From: Exobasidium rhododendri
Lineage: Eukaryota > Basidiomycota > Exobasidiomycetes > Exobasidiales > Exobasidiaceae
Direction of reading: 5' to 3'
Assembly: GCA_026210745.1 (NCBI GenBank)
Contig: CP110630.1
Coordinates: 2,666,001 to 2,730,000 of the forward strand
Length of the DNA: 64,000 bases
Shown here: one piece after another, positions 31,528 to 44,909 of the stretch
Numbering within the stretch: position 1 is the stretch's first letter
Layout of the letters: each line of letters opens with the position of its first letter
Notes under the pieces: model-generated
Database searches by the model: none
What the model was told of the DNA's origin: nothing
Seen by the model: only the letters and a program-made list of their open reading frames with translations
Translations under genes and position numbers: made by a program

Positions 31528-31564
31528 CACGTGATCAACGTCGAGGCTGAAATTTGAAATTTGA
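31528..31564. promoter_or_regulatory. CACGTG box plus tandem GAAATTT, JAC1/DBP10 divergent promoter
   Basis: CACGTG at 31528-31533 is followed 14 bases later by TGAAATTTGAAATTTGA at 31548-31564, a tandem copy of the element. The two ATGs (31439 minus, 31658 plus) are 218 bases apart, so one site could serve both genes. Confidence 0.45.
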
Positions 31565-31657
31565 CAGACGTCGAGGAAGTTTAATAGAGAAGACACAGGC
31601 GCTAGAAGTAACCTCGCCCTACTCACTTCTCCAGTCGACAAGCAGAACCTGGGAAAG

Positions 31658-34600
31658 ATGCCGGGGGTGATAGACTTTCTCGATGATGACAGTGGCACTG
31701 CTGCATCTTTCGATATCACCGAATCCCTTCTTGGACCATCCTCGGGGTCTAGACAGGGTGGTAAGAAGCGTCAAGACGCTGTCGAGGACGATGGGGATGA
31801 TGCCGCCTTCATCAGTGCAGCTATCAACAAGCAGAATAAGCGAGCGGGAACAGAAGTTGTCAAGAAGGCGACAGCTGCCAAGAACAAAGGGAAAAACAAG
31901 GCAGCGAGCGGCACGACCAGTGGAGGCGGTAGTTTCCAAAGCATGGGTGAGAGACACTTTCGTCGGAGGTAGGTGGAGAAATATTGCCCAGAAGCTGACG
32001 ATCGAGCTTGACTGTCTTCTCACCGAAAAAGGGCTACACCCATCCTTACTGCGATCACTAGTACTACGAGGCTATACAACTCCAACCCCAATACAGAGAC
32101 AAGCGATTCCGGCAATCATAGATCATCCACCGAAAGACTTGGTCGGCATGGCGCGAACTGGTTCAGGAAAGACGCTTGCTTACTTGATACCTCTTATTCA
32201 GCGACTCAATGGGCGGCATTCTTCCACTTTCGGGGTCAAGTCTTTGATTCTGTGTCCTTCTCGAGAATTGGCTCTTCAGATTTTAAGAGTGGGAAAAGAG
32301 ATTGCTAGGGGATGGAAAGCAGACGAAGGCGGAGAGGCAATTCGCTGGGGCTTAATTGTTGGAGGTGAAGGACTAGATGAGCAATTCGCTTTGATGGCCA
32401 CCAATCCTGATGTGATCATCGCTACGCCTGGAAGACTTCTACATCTGACTGTGGAGATGAATTTGGATCTCAAAAGTGTTTCTTATGTGGTATTTGACGA
32501 AGCCGATCGACTGTTTGAGATGGGATTTGCTACTCAATTAGAGGAATTGCTGGTTAGGCTACCGACTGCAAGGCAGACCTTGTTGTTCAGTGCCACCTTG
32601 CCCAAGTCTTTGGTCGACTTTGCAAGAGCAGGGCTACAGGATAATCCCAAACTGGTACGATTAGATGCCGACAGCAAAGTGGCGGAAGATTTGAGAATGG
32701 CTTTCTTCAGTGTGAAACCGTCTGAAAAGGAAGCGGCCCTGTTGTTGCTTCTACGAGACGTCATTGGAGTACCCTTTGGTCAATCTACCGGACATGAGGA
32801 TCGAAATGAGAGCGGAAGAGGGGATGACAGTAGAAAGCGGAAGCGGTTTCAACAAGCTGGACTGAGTGGTGCCGACGAACTCCTGCCTCACCAATCGATA
32901 GTCTTTTGCGCCACAAAACATCACGTCGAATACCTGCTTCTTCTTCTCACCACCGCGGGCTACTCTTGCAGTCACATCTATTCTTCACTCGACCAAGCGG
33001 CCAGAGGCTTGGAGATGAAAAAGTTCCGCGATGGACTGTCTAGTCTTTTGATCGTCACAGATGTGGCAGCGAGAGGTATCGATCTGCCCGTCTTGGAGCA
33101 TGTCATAAATTACGACTTTCCCAGCAGTCCCAGGGTGTTTGTGCATCGTGTCGGTCGAACAGCGCGAGCGGGAAAGAGAGGTTACGCCTGGAACTTGGTG
33201 CAGCAATCCGAATTGCCCTTCTTGTGCGATCTACAGCTCTTTCTTGCAAGACCTTTGCTTTCGTCTTTGAGTCTGAAGGAAGACGCTGCTAAAGTAGACG
33301 CTCTGGATCTGCACGACAAGTTGGTTATCGGCACTTTCCCTCGAGAGGCCTTGGACAATGAAGTAGAGTACATCAGTGAAAGCTTGGGAAATGCAAGTAG
33401 CTCGGTCGCTGTTGCGCTACCGGCACTCAAGCAGGTGGTCGGTAGAGCGACGAAAATGTACCAGCGAAGTCAAGTCAAGGCGAGCCAGGAGAGCTACAGA
33501 CGAGCCAAAGAGATGACCAAGGAGACCAGTGCAAAGGAGTGGGCACTGGCCGGAAGCATCTTGGAGGAAGATGGAGTGCACGATGTCGTAAAGAGGCCTC
33601 AAGCATACGGTCTCACTGCTTCACAAATCACCGATTCGAAAGAAAGTATGGGCAAGGTCTCGAGACCAGCAAAGGACAGCAAGGCATTGGCTGTAGAGGC
33701 AGCCGAAAGGGCTGCTCTGCTCTCTAAGGTGAACAAATTTCGCCCAAATGAGACAGTGTTTGAAGTGGGTGCAAAGGGAGCGACACCCAACGCCCTTTTG
33801 ATGAAGGATCGTCGTCGAGTACTCGCTGGCAAAGTGCAACGGGGTGCGCAAATCGAAGCGAGCAAGGCAGACAGAGAAGTGGGAGAAACGGGCGTAGATG
33901 AGTCGAGTAAGATGAACGCTTCTCTCTTAAACGAAGCTGACGAAGAAGACATTCAAGACGTCTTTGATGTAGCTGGACCGTCGAAGAAGTGGAAGCAGAA
34001 CTTCAGAGATCCTACCTTCTACATGGATTACCAGCAAAAGGATGCCCATACGGAGAAGGGCTACTCTCTCAACAACAGTGACTCTTTCACCGAGCAAGCC
34101 AACCGAGCCACATTCACCCTCGCCAACGATGAAGGCACCATGGGAACACAATCACAAGCGCCCAACAGCTCCAGATGGGATGTAAAGAAGAAGAAGTTTG
34201 TGCAAGGTGACGGCACGGGATCTGACAACAAGAAACTGATCAAGACAGAATCAGGCAGAAAGTTACCGGCAAGTTTCAAGTCTGGTCGATTCGATGAATG
34301 GCAAAAGGAGCAGAGGGTCAGCTTGCAAAAGGTAGGAGAGAGAGAGGACTCCAATGTGGTGAGAACAGCGAGAGGACTAGTGGAGAGAAGTCGAGGTGGA
34401 AGGGAAGGTGGCGGTGGAAGTCGTGGTGGTGGAAGAGGGGGACGAACATTCGTACACAACCAAAACAAGCCTGGCAAGAGGCCCGATAGATTTGAAGACG
34501 ATTATCATAAAAAGATGGCTAGGTACAAAGACAAGAACGAGGAAGGTTCAGGATCTAGTACACGAGCTCCTAGAGGCAGTGATTCTAGGGGCCGAGGGCG

Positions 34601-34784
34601 TGGTCGTGGTCGAGGGGGATCGACGATGGGTGGTAGAAATACAGGAGTGAAGGCGAGAAGCGAACTGAAAGATGCCAGACAGATCCAAAAGGACCGTAGC
34701 GTGGCAAGCAAGAGGAAGGAAAAGAATGCTAGGCCTAGTCGAAAAGGGGGTAGTAGTAGAGGAGGTAGCAAGAAGAAGCGGTAG
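31658..34784 (+). CDS. DBP10: DEAD-box RNA helicase Dbp10 (DDX54)
   Basis: Two exons, 31658-31946 and 32032-34784, phase 1, 85-nt intron; 1013 aa. Dbp10 is a nucleolar helicase for 60S assembly. Order: acidic N-terminus; GGGSFQSMG|LHPSLL across the junction; Q motif (PTPIQRQAIP); motif I ARTGSGKT at 137-144; PSRELALQ; TPGRLLHL; DEAD in VVFDEADRLFEMGF; SAT; VTDVAARGIDLP; HRVGRTARAGKRG. The family-specific C-terminus follows (DPTFYMDYQQKDAHTEKGYS, the DBP10CT region). It ends in Arg/Gly and Lys-rich RNA-binding tails (GGGSRGGGRGG, RGRGRGRGRGG, SSRGGSKKKR). A longer open frame from 31683 reads through the intron and is not used. It converges with tubulin cofactor C, 43 bases away. Confidence 0.96.
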
Positions 34785-34827
34785 ATAGGTCGTCCTCCAT
34801 CTCTTGATGAGGTTGTGAGAGGCTCCG

Positions 34828-36001
34828 TCATTCACGACTTGCTTCATCGCTTAGTCCGGCAATAGTCAGCAGGGCCAGTGGATTCGTTAGACGGTCGTTC
34901 AGACTGCTTGTGACCCCAGACTGCACTTCATTGCGCATCACAGACCAATTAGAGGAGTGTTGGATGGCGCTGATGTGATCGAAGTCTTGCACCCTTGGAA
35001 TACTATGAGAGGCAGTCAAGGGAGCAAATGTAATGTCTTTGCAATGCTCAATCGTGGCCACCGAATTTGTCGAGAGAAGAACAGCCATTGCGTGAGACGA
35101 GTGCATGCGAAACTGGGTGGACGAGAGCAAAGGGCGTGATGAGATAAATCGACCAAGACTTTGAAAAGGCGACACAGCAACGCACCTGTCTGCACTCTAG
35201 GACTATCACGCATTCGAGACAGTCGTGAATCATGGTACTTCCATCAATCGTTCCGCAGAGAATGACGCAGCGACGGAGATCTCTGAGCTGTAGAGCCAGG
35301 AATGGGCGCCTATTGCCCAAGTCTCGAAGGTCGACAAGGCAGTCTACCAGATTGATAATGTGAAGATCAGTAGCTGTGCTGTTTTCCGAGGTGGGTATTT
35401 CATTTGTGGCGATGGACCGGCCCTGCTTGTCCCGTATAGACAAGGAAGGGGACAGAGACGACGAGATGTTGGTACTATCGATGAAGGAGACGGGTGATGA
35501 TGGAGACGTCGATGCCACTACATGAGTGTCAGATTTCGCCTTTCTCTTGAAGGCGAACTTTGGTTTGGGAGTCAGCTGCGAGCGCTTCCCGCTCAAAAGC
35601 TCATTCACTTCTTTTAAATGCTGTCTTCACAGGACTTCCTTTTAGTCACTTCGACCTTTGTGTAAAATGAGCCCTATGTATCATCATCACTTACCAGCTC
35701 ATATTGCTTTCTATCATAGGAAGGCAGCTGATCTGTGTTATCCGTCAATGAAACGCGAGCTTGCGAGATATCCTCGAGTATGAGGTTCAGATGCCTCTCG
35801 TCCTTTGCTACCTCGATCCGCTGTCTGATATCTGCACAACTCCAGAGGTGTTGAAATGAAGTCAGCTCTTTAAATCGCATCGCAGGCTTTCATCAATTGG
35901 GAACACTCACCCTTCAAGCTCTGACTAAAATCAGCGTAGAAAGCCTGTGCCTGTAGTGTGCTTGTCTGTGACTGTGCACCCAGCGATGAAGTCGATGCCA
36001 T
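34828..36001 (-). CDS. tubulin-folding cofactor C (TBCC)
   Basis: Four exons, 36001-35911, 35831-35695, 35620-35186 and 35112-34828; introns 79, 74 and 73 nt; 315 aa. TBCC is the GTPase-activating component that releases folded alpha/beta-tubulin. An N-terminal spectrin-like helical region (QAQAFYADFSQSLK, IRQRIEVAKDERHLNLILED) precedes a Ser-rich linker. The C-CAP/cofactor C beta-helix then follows (NLVDCLVDLRDLG, VILCGTIDGSTMIHDCLECVI, ATIEHCKDITFAPL). The arginine finger is R223 in QFRMH, formed across the last splice junction and equivalent to the conserved arginine of human TBCC. The gene corresponds to yeast CIN2. The small first intron has several weaker acceptors; I used TTGTGCAG. Confidence 0.88.
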
Positions 36002-36128
36002 GCACGTCAGCGTCGATCGGAGGTGGGTAAGGCAAAGTGTGCCCCCCCCCCCCTCTAAGAAGACCAAGGACAGGATAAGTTGCGAGGATCGCGTACGTCC
36101 CATCCAGCCAAAGCTGTAATCACGCGAC

Positions 36129-36148
36129 GGAAATTTAAACATTTTTCC
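36129..36148. promoter_or_regulatory. GGAAATTT...ATTTTTCC element, TBCC/RPB8 divergent promoter
   Basis: Two facing A/T cores, GGAAATTT and ATTTTTCC, about 95 bases before the RPB8 ATG and 128 bases before the TBCC ATG. RPB8 serves RNA polymerase I, II and III, in keeping with an RRPE-like, growth-regulated element. Confidence 0.35.
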
Positions 36149-36242
36149 ATTCTCCGTCCTCAAGCACGGTACACAATCTGACCTTTCTTCTCGTCGTCTA
36201 CCGCTCAACACTTTTCAATCTCATCTTGCCCTGTCAGTAGCT

Positions 36243-36837
36243 ATGGCTGATCCGGTCTTGTTCGACACGCAGTTCACGGTCAATGCTATCGATCCAGATG
36301 GCAAGAAATTCGAGAGAGGTGCGTAAGAGGGATGATCGTTTGGGGAAGGATGATAGAGCAACGTGTATGCTGAGGCAGGAGGAGTCTCTCTCTCTCTCTC
36401 TCTTTAGTCTCCAGGATCATAGGGCACTCTTCGTCTCTAGACATGAAGCTCTCTCTCGATGTTGCTGTCGACATATATCCCATCTCTGTGGCTCAAAACT
36501 TGACGTTGCAGATTGCATCATCGCTGGGAAGGAGTACTGGAGAGGGCGAAGGAGGAGAAAACGATCGTGATGCTTGGAGACTGGAAGGCGGTGGAGGACT
36601 AGCAGACGAATTCGACTACGTCATGTATGGGAAGGTGAGACGCACTTCTAGTCTTCAATGAGAACTGCACTTTCTGATTCTGACTGGATCTCGCAGATCT
36701 ACAAATACGACGACTCGCCTTCGGAAACAGTGACTGTCTATGCAAGCTTTGGCGGACTCCTAATGGCACTGACTGGGTCCTATCGACATCTAAGTGGACT
36801 GACAGTGGGCAGCAATGTATTCTTACTGATACGATAG
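36243..36837 (+). CDS. RPB8: RNA polymerase I/II/III shared subunit Rpb8 (RPABC3)
   Basis: Three exons, 36243-36318, 36408-36634 and 36697-36837; introns 89 and 62 nt; 147 aa, the normal family size. Rpb8 is common to all three nuclear RNA polymerases. The OB-type fold is recognisable: LFDTQFTVNAIDPDGKKFER|VSRI, MKLSLDVAVDIYP, LADEFDYVMYGK|IYKY and the ending YASFGGLLMALTGSYRHL with VFLLIR. The first intron ends in a (CT)n microsatellite at about 36384-36402, which doubles as the polypyrimidine tract. Confidence 0.97.
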
Positions 36838-37544
36838 ACTGGGACCATGGCATCACACTGGTCACGCGGACATCTTGTACTTTTAGCGAGTCGATTGACA
36901 TCAAGAAAATGATGGAAATACTTACGCATTCACTATTCTCTCTCGTGGCCTAAACCTTGGCTTACTGGGCATGCGGAGAACATGCAAAGGAGCCTAAGCG
37001 CACCTATGTCCACCAAAGCCTTCACCCTCTCATCTAGAATTTGAGCTTAGCTTCTAAGTATGTATAATTGTGGTACTTGTCTACTTGAGAATCCAGCGAA
37101 GATCAACAGACACTGTCTTTCAACTCAGAGATTCTGGACTGCGTATAAGGAGTCACGGGTAAATACACACTTCAGGCGTTGAGAGGAGTCGCACAGTGGG
37201 CCGTTGTGCTGTCGGAGTAGAGAAGTCTGCTTGTGGGACCACTGGGAATGCCAAGCGGTCCCGTTTCTTCTACAGGGACGAAAACTGCCAGATGACGAAA
37301 GGGAATACCAATTAATGCATTTTAGGCCTCCCGCGCTTGTTCGTTCTATGAAAAGATCAGGGCGACATTAAAAATTACATTTTCGCGAAAGCGCACCTTA
37401 CGTGGGCTGCTTGTCTGTCCTTCCAGAAATCAGATGACAGGAGAGGAGAAGAAGATGATGGTGGATGACATAAAAGGGGGATGATGCTCTGGCAGGGGGA
37501 AAACAGGTAAGCCGCTTTCCTCTCCCCCCACACTTTGCCCAAAA
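36838..37544. other. intergenic region, no gene seen
   Basis: About 700 bases between RPB8 and the cysteine-rich secreted protein. No open frame with protein-like content, no tRNA box and no clear repeat. It probably includes the RPB8 3' end and the secreted gene's promoter. Confidence 0.5.
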
Positions 37545-38591
37545 ATGTCGTCCTCTTTTTGCATCCACTCGTGGACAAGACTGCTGGCCGTGATCGTCAT
37601 TTTAGCCTCCTTCACATCCCTTCAGGTATGGGCTCTTCCGTCCAGCAGCGAAGAGACGTCGCTGCTTGCTCGCTCAAAAGCCAGTGCTGGCTCTTCTTGC
37701 AAGCACGACAGCCATTGCTCTAGTGACGTATGCTACCAGTCCAAATGCCTTGGTGAGACTGGTCGTCATCTCAAGGCGCCCTGCAAAAAGAGCACACAGT
37801 GTAAATCCAGCTACTGTGGTCACTCTCAGTGTGCTAAGAAGGCGGATGTCGGTGCATCGTGCTACAAGAACGCCGGTTGCCTGTCTGGCTTTTGCAATAA
37901 TTCAAGTAAATGTGCCAAAGCTACGTCAACAACGAGTACAACAAGTACGTCTTCCACATCCACCGCCACAGCCACTCCCACCAGCACTGCTTCCGCAGAT
38001 GGCAGCATCGTAGTTCGAGGAGCGTTTGACGATGGTACACTTGGCTCTTTTACCGCTTCAGATGGAGCTGTAGTCATTCGAGACCCGGGCGAAGCTGTAT
38101 CTCCACCCTACTACGTGACCATCAGTGCCGATGGCTCTTCCTCCGACACTTTGTCGCAGACTAGCTCTACCACTACCGCCTCCTCTGCCAATCGTCGTGA
38201 TAAGCTAGAGAAGAGGCAGAGGACGGATGGCGGAATCAATCACCAGATCAACTACTACTTCCGTGTCACTTCATTTGTCGATCAGACAGGCACGAACCAG
38301 GGCGGTTGTGCAATGCAGCCATTCGTCAATGGTCAACCGATCTACAGTCATGAAGTCGACTCTACGAATTTCCCTAATCCGGACTGGACTTCTGCAAGTG
38401 TTATATATGGAAGTACGATCAACCAATTAACGTTCCAAATTGCATGCGGTGCCAATTCATTCGCAACGTTTGCGCTCGACTCCATCTCTGTATTCGATAC
38501 CTACGCTACGACGACTTCCACTCTCCCATCGGCAACTGCGACTTTCACAGGAACGACCACGGTCACTTACATGCCCACTTCGACCGCGTAG
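37545..38591 (+). CDS. secreted protein with three four-cysteine modules and a putative Kex2 site
   Basis: Intronless, 348 aa, ATG 37545. The signal peptide is residues 1-30 (hydrophobic LLAVIVILASFTSL). Three tandem modules of the form C-x5-C-x4-C-x4/5-C follow: C52, 58, 63, 68; C80, 86, 91, 96; C106, 112, 117, 123. Next is a Ser/Thr tract (127-150), probably O-glycosylated. A second domain starts VVRGAFDDGTLGSF and ends FALDSISVFD, like carbohydrate-binding jelly-roll modules, with C255 and C301 as a likely disulphide. Within it LEKR at 221-224 is a good Kex2 cleavage site. A Thr-rich tail ends the protein; no GPI signal is evident. It is plausibly a cell-wall or host-facing protein, but the function is unknown. 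Confidence 0.8.
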   Translation: MSSSFCIHSWTRLLAVIVILASFTSLQVWALPSSSEETSLLARSKASAGSSCKHDSHCSSDVCYQSKCLGETGRHLKAPCKKSTQCKSSYCGHSQCAKKADVGASCYKNAGCLSGFCNNSSKCAKATSTTSTTSTSSTSTATATPTSTASADGSIVVRGAFDDGTLGSFTASDGAVVIRDPGEAVSPPYYVTISADGSSSDTLSQTSSTTTASSANRRDKLEKRQRTDGGINHQINYYFRVTSFVDQTGTNQGGCAMQPFVNGQPIYSHEVDSTNFPNPDWTSASVIYGSTINQLTFQIACGANSFATFALDSISVFDTYATTTSTLPSATATFTGTTTVTYMPTSTA

Positions 38592-38875
38592 AGGGTGTCT
38601 TGATTTCTGGCTTTGTGTCTGTATCCCCTTCAGAGGGGCTCTCCTCTGGTCTAAAGAATCGAATCGGCTACTTTTTCATCCCCTGCTGGTAGAGAAGGGT
38701 CGTCGGACAGCGCTGTGCTCAATAGGATGAATTGAGACACACGCTTCTTCCCCTCTGTATTCACGATGAGAAAGGTAGACTTACTCCTGATTGCGATGTT
38801 TTAAGATTGGTTTGGTATGGTGCGGTATAGAATGTGGTAGAAGTACAATGTGTGCCTGATTGAAATTCTGCTGCT

Positions 38876-40303
<1,428 letters not shown>

Positions 40304-41163
40304 TCAGAAAATCACATCCTCGTCTTTGCCTTCGCCGAGCATATCACCACCACCGCCTGCCTTTGACTCTTCATCTCCTTCTACTTGACCGCTTCCTTCG
40401 TTCTGTAGTTGCGCCGCTTTCTTCTGGGTCGCTTCCAATTCTTGATTTCTCTTCTTCTTTCCTTGCACTTTCTTCAGTCTAAAGAACTCTTCTCGATCCA
40501 TCTCATCCAACTCCGAAGTGATGTATGAGATCGTGTTTTCCAATTTGGGGATGATGACATGCTCGATAGCATTCACACGTCGATTGGTCATGCGGATTAC
40601 TTCGTCCAGAATGACGAAAGCTGTTTGTAGACTTGCTAGTTCGACAAGCGTGAGCAGCGCCTTTGTGTATGTCTCTCTCGCCTTTTGCACTTGCTGACCT
40701 CCTCGAGACAGACCAGTCAGGGAAAACTCTAATGGTGGGGGATCAGAAGCGAGGTCAGTGATTGGCGCTAAGGGCACTCGAACGACATCTATGTTCACAC
40801 ACCTGCTGAACCTCCCTCCGACGGTTTGGCTTCGAATGCTGGCAAGAAGACACCGCTGACATTTTCTTGCTTTGCTTGCACTCGGAAGCTTGCGTTCTTT
40901 ACACTTTCCTGAATGACGTAGCTGATGTCTCCGGTTGCATAGTTGACTTCAGCTAGACTGAATGCTGCTAGTTGCATCACTCTGCCCATCTTTCTCTTTG
41001 CTTCATCGATCTTGGCGGTAATCGTCCTGAAGCGTTTGGTCAGAGCATCAGCCTTTCGCTTCAGCAGTGAGTGTCCCGTCTGAGCACCCTTGAGTCGACC
41101 CTTTGTCGTATTCAGTGTCATACGAGTGGGGAAAACTGCTTCCCTGGCACCTTTACCTGACAT
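40304..41163 (-). CDS. VMA8: V-type ATPase subunit D
   Basis: Two exons, 41163-40803 and 40728-40304, phase 1, 74-nt intron (donor GTGTGT); 261 aa against 256 in yeast. Subunit D is the central rotor stalk of the V1 sector that acidifies vacuoles. The start [17 protein letters not shown] and the long coiled coil ([81 protein letters not shown]) are diagnostic. The C-terminus is acidic and Gly-rich. It is divergent from TRM44, ATGs 228 bases apart. Confidence 0.96.
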
Positions 41164-41391
41164 GACGGGCAATCAGTAGATGCGACTACGTAGGACGGGA
41201 AGTACGTGGAAAGCGTCGGATCGGATGAAAGGCAATAACAGTCAGTCACAAAGGCAGCATCGCTCGCGTAGAAAGATTGGGCAGGACCCCTTTTAGGGCA
41301 ATCGTGTTCTCGCACGGTAAAAATTCTCCTAACAAGATAGTAGGATTATTAGAAGCTAGAAGTGCCGGCTGTCCTTCCTTCTCGCCCTCTA

Positions 41392-43029
41392 ATGAATGAG
41401 TCGATTCCGCCTAGACCAAAGAGTCAAGCCAAGCTCATCGACACAGACGACCCATCCTTACCAAGGTTAGAGAGTCGACTAGCCGGTCTTGGCTCTGATG
41501 ATGGCACCGTTCGATGGGTCGCGATTGGCACCTGTCTTGCTCATTTTGACTGCGAGACTTGGCTGCATGTAATGCGTCAGCTTATCGTCCACCCGGAGAG
41601 GAACAGCTCCAACATTCTACGAGCAGACATACTGTCCGAGAAGAGTATGAACGAGTCAGCGGCACCCTATGTGGACAAGACCATCATCGAAAGGATGATC
41701 CTGCCCCGTCGACCGAATCTAGATGCTGCACTGAGACAAACGTGCACGATATATCGAGATGAGAAGAGCAACGCACTAGTCGTATACACACCACAAACAG
41801 AGCATGCGTTCCCTAGCGAACCGTCACAGATTCCTTTCTACCACCCTAAAATTCGTGCTATAGCTTTTCAATACCGCAATCGGACGGACACTTTGTCTTC
41901 CTCGTCCGAAGAACATGTCCTAGCAGATTTGTTCATACACGTCGTGCCTTTCCCTTGTGACGACGCCTTCAACGCAATACACCAGGCCTCGCATCGACTA
42001 TCGCGCACAACGCTCTCACTTCTAGACACACAAGCCCAACACAGCTGGGGAAGCAAACACAATTATCAAAAGCGGGTCATTCACGACACACTTGTTCCTC
42101 GCGAGGAGTACATGGATCTGTATATCTTGTTGAAGGAAAAGTATGCAGGTATCGTCATCAAGAGCTGGGTGGAGAGCACGGATCCTAAAAAGCACGTTTT
42201 TGAAGACATCGGGATTGCCGCCTTTATCATACTGCTGTGGAAGGAGACTGAACGATCCGGAGGAAGCATGCCGACCAGCTTCGTCGATGTGGGATGTGGA
42301 AATGGCCTGTTGGTGTACTTGCTCAACGCGGAGGGCTACAAGGGGTTCGGCTTTGATCTGCAGCTCAGGAAGAGCTGGGCGGTATGGAAGAGCTTACCGG
42401 GTGGGGCTGATCTGCGTGTCATCTCCCTGGACGCACCAAGTATGGTTCGAAATGGGTCCGACATCTTTCCACCGTCGAGTTTCCTCATTGGGAATCATGC
42501 TGATGAGCTGACTAGCTGGCTTTCCCTCCTGGCCCATCGAACACCGAGCTGCACGGGCTTCATCAACATTCCCTGCTGCGCATTCTTCTTAGATGGGGCC
42601 CACTTTGGCAACACCAAATTCACCTTTACCGATGAAGAGCTCCAGCATCTGCTGGGGAGGTCGAGTGAAAGCGCGGTCTTTCTGAGCACCAAGAAGGAGT
42701 TTGACAGGGGACCACCCACCCAGAACAGCAGCACTTCCACTCGAAATGTAACATACTTGAAGTACCTTTCTCATCTGCATCTGCACACGGGCTGGCATCT
42801 TGAAAAGGAGGCACTCCGAATTCCAAGCACAAAGAATTGGGCTCTCATTGGAAGGCAACGAGTTTGGCAAACGGTCTCTTCCGTCAAAGGAGACACTCTG
42901 AGCATAGACACTGCCAGGAACCTTCAACGGAGCGTCGACGAAAACGTGCAACTTCTGACAGAAGAACACGGCTCTCGATGGGAAGCAAGGCCACCGCCGG
43001 GCAAAGGCATTGCTTCCGCTTCTCATTGA
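41392..43029 (+). CDS. TRM44: tRNA(Ser) Um44 2'-O-methyltransferase
   Basis: Intronless, 545 aa from ATG 41392 (the frame opens earlier at a GTG). Trm44 methylates U44 of tRNA-Ser using S-adenosylmethionine. The N-terminal half carries family features (DLFIHVVPFPCDDAF, HNYQKRVIHDTLVPREEYMD, YDLYILLKEKY-like segment). The SAM-binding motif is FVDVGCGNGLLVYLL at about 297-311, then GFGFDLQLRKSW. NHADELTSWL and the motif FINIPCCAFFLDG complete the catalytic region. It converges with RIB4, stops 75 bases apart. Confidence 0.92.
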   Translation: MNESIPPRPKSQAKLIDTDDPSLPRLESRLAGLGSDDGTVRWVAIGTCLAHFDCETWLHVMRQLIVHPERNSSNILRADILSEKSMNESAAPYVDKTIIERMILPRRPNLDAALRQTCTIYRDEKSNALVVYTPQTEHAFPSEPSQIPFYHPKIRAIAFQYRNRTDTLSSSSEEHVLADLFIHVVPFPCDDAFNAIHQASHRLSRTTLSLLDTQAQHSWGSKHNYQKRVIHDTLVPREEYMDLYILLKEKYAGIVIKSWVESTDPKKHVFEDIGIAAFIILLWKETERSGGSMPTSFVDVGCGNGLLVYLLNAEGYKGFGFDLQLRKSWAVWKSLPGGADLRVISLDAPSMVRNGSDIFPPSSFLIGNHADELTSWLSLLAHRTPSCTGFINIPCCAFFLDGAHFGNTKFTFTDEELQHLLGRSSESAVFLSTKKEFDRGPPTQNSSTSTRNVTYLKYLSHLHLHTGWHLEKEALRIPSTKNWALIGRQRVWQTVSSVKGDTLSIDTARNLQRSVDENVQLLTEEHGSRWEARPPPGKGIASASH

Positions 43030-43104
43030 AGTCCTCGACGTATGTTTCACCCCAATATGAACTGCAACGATCTCATTTGTATACTTATTGCATCTTCCAT
43101 ACAA

Positions 43105-43866
<762 letters not shown>

Positions 43867-44031
43867 AGTGTCGTGATGATCGTAGGTGAGGAGAGGGCCC
43901 GAAACGAATTAAGATTACTTGGACCTTGCTCTTTTAGGGTTTCGGCCGCACACACCGTCTAACCCTACGTTTCTCATGGCCCGACTTCCAATTGGGCCTC
44001 GGCGAAAAGGAGACACAACTCAAGGACACGT

Positions 44032-44064
44032 CACGTGCCTCATCACGTGAGATGAAATTTTTCC
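44032..44064. promoter_or_regulatory. double CACGTG plus GATGAAATTTTT, RIB4 promoter
   Basis: CACGTG at 44032-44037 and again at 44044-44049, followed directly by GATGAAATTTTTCC at 44051-44064, about 165-200 bases upstream of the RIB4 ATG on the minus strand. It has the same pairing and order on the plus strand as in the PCM1/RRP1 and JAC1/DBP10 promoters. Confidence 0.45.
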
Positions 44065-44203
44065 AATGCGCAACTTCGAAACGAAGATACAAAAGGGAGA
44101 GGGACGGGGCGATCTCAAGGTTTGTCTCCTTAGACCAACTCTGTAGAATCTCTTTTTTAGTTATTCTCTTGGTCCAACGACTCGTTTGAGCCACAATTAC
44201 CAA

Positions 44204-44909
44204 CACTGATGATGCAGGACAAGTCCCGCGCAGTCTCCTGTCAACGAGATCATGGGCCATTGTCGCCTCTTTGATGACTTGCATGTCTTGGTCTAGTCGT
44301 CGTTGCTGCCCTTGTGGCTCAGCGACCTGCCTTGACGTGGGAGGACGCGGGCAAGTCTGAAGTGTCTTATCGAATCTCTTCTTTCTTCTTTCAAGCCTCT
44401 TCTTTCTTCATTTGCTCTTACTTGTATCTGACGTTGACTAGCAAGGCTATTCGTGTTTGTTCGATTACGATGGCCTCTTCTTCTGTCGAAGTCTCTCGCT
44501 CTATGCAATGCAATTTTCTTGCTTTATCTTTCTCTCTCTTGCTCCTCCTCGAGTGACTGATTGGTCTTCTTGTGGCTATGGGCGTCATGGCGGAAAGTAG
44601 TGCATCCCTTGACGAAAGGGGCTCTGTCGGGTTAAGGCCGCTCTTCACCTCCTTTGATCATAGCCACCCCTTTTCATCATAGCCTCAACTGGTCAGCTTT
44701 AGTCTCTGGCTCTCCTCTCTCGACATATCGCTATTCCCTCTATCATCCCTTTCATAGCTACGTCCTCCGTCTATCGACTCATCTTGAGTTCTCGACCACT
44801 GTCACTGACGATGGACACAAACCTTGCAACACTCTTGTCAACGAAATCTAGGGCCATATTCGCCCCTTTGATTGACTTGCACAACTAGCACGCAAGCGAG
44901 TCTGAAGTG
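44204..44909 (+). repeat. diverged direct repeat, two units
   Basis: Unit A (44204-44287, with a second block at 44351-44364) and unit B (44803-44883, second block 44896-44909) align in the same orientation. Shared anchors are CACTGA(T/C)GATG, TGTCAACGA, GGGCCAT, TTTGAT(T)GACTTGCA and, after the gap, GC(A/G)AGTCTGAAGTGT. The spacing between blocks is about 50 bases shorter in B. By eye they agree at roughly two thirds of positions. No coding role is seen. Confidence 0.5.

Noticed and set aside
31683-32031. Long frame start at 31683 for DBP10
   Set aside because: The N-terminal part reads the first exon in the wrong frame and crosses the intron. Exon 1 from 31658 gives the conserved GGGSFQSMG|LHPSLL junction.
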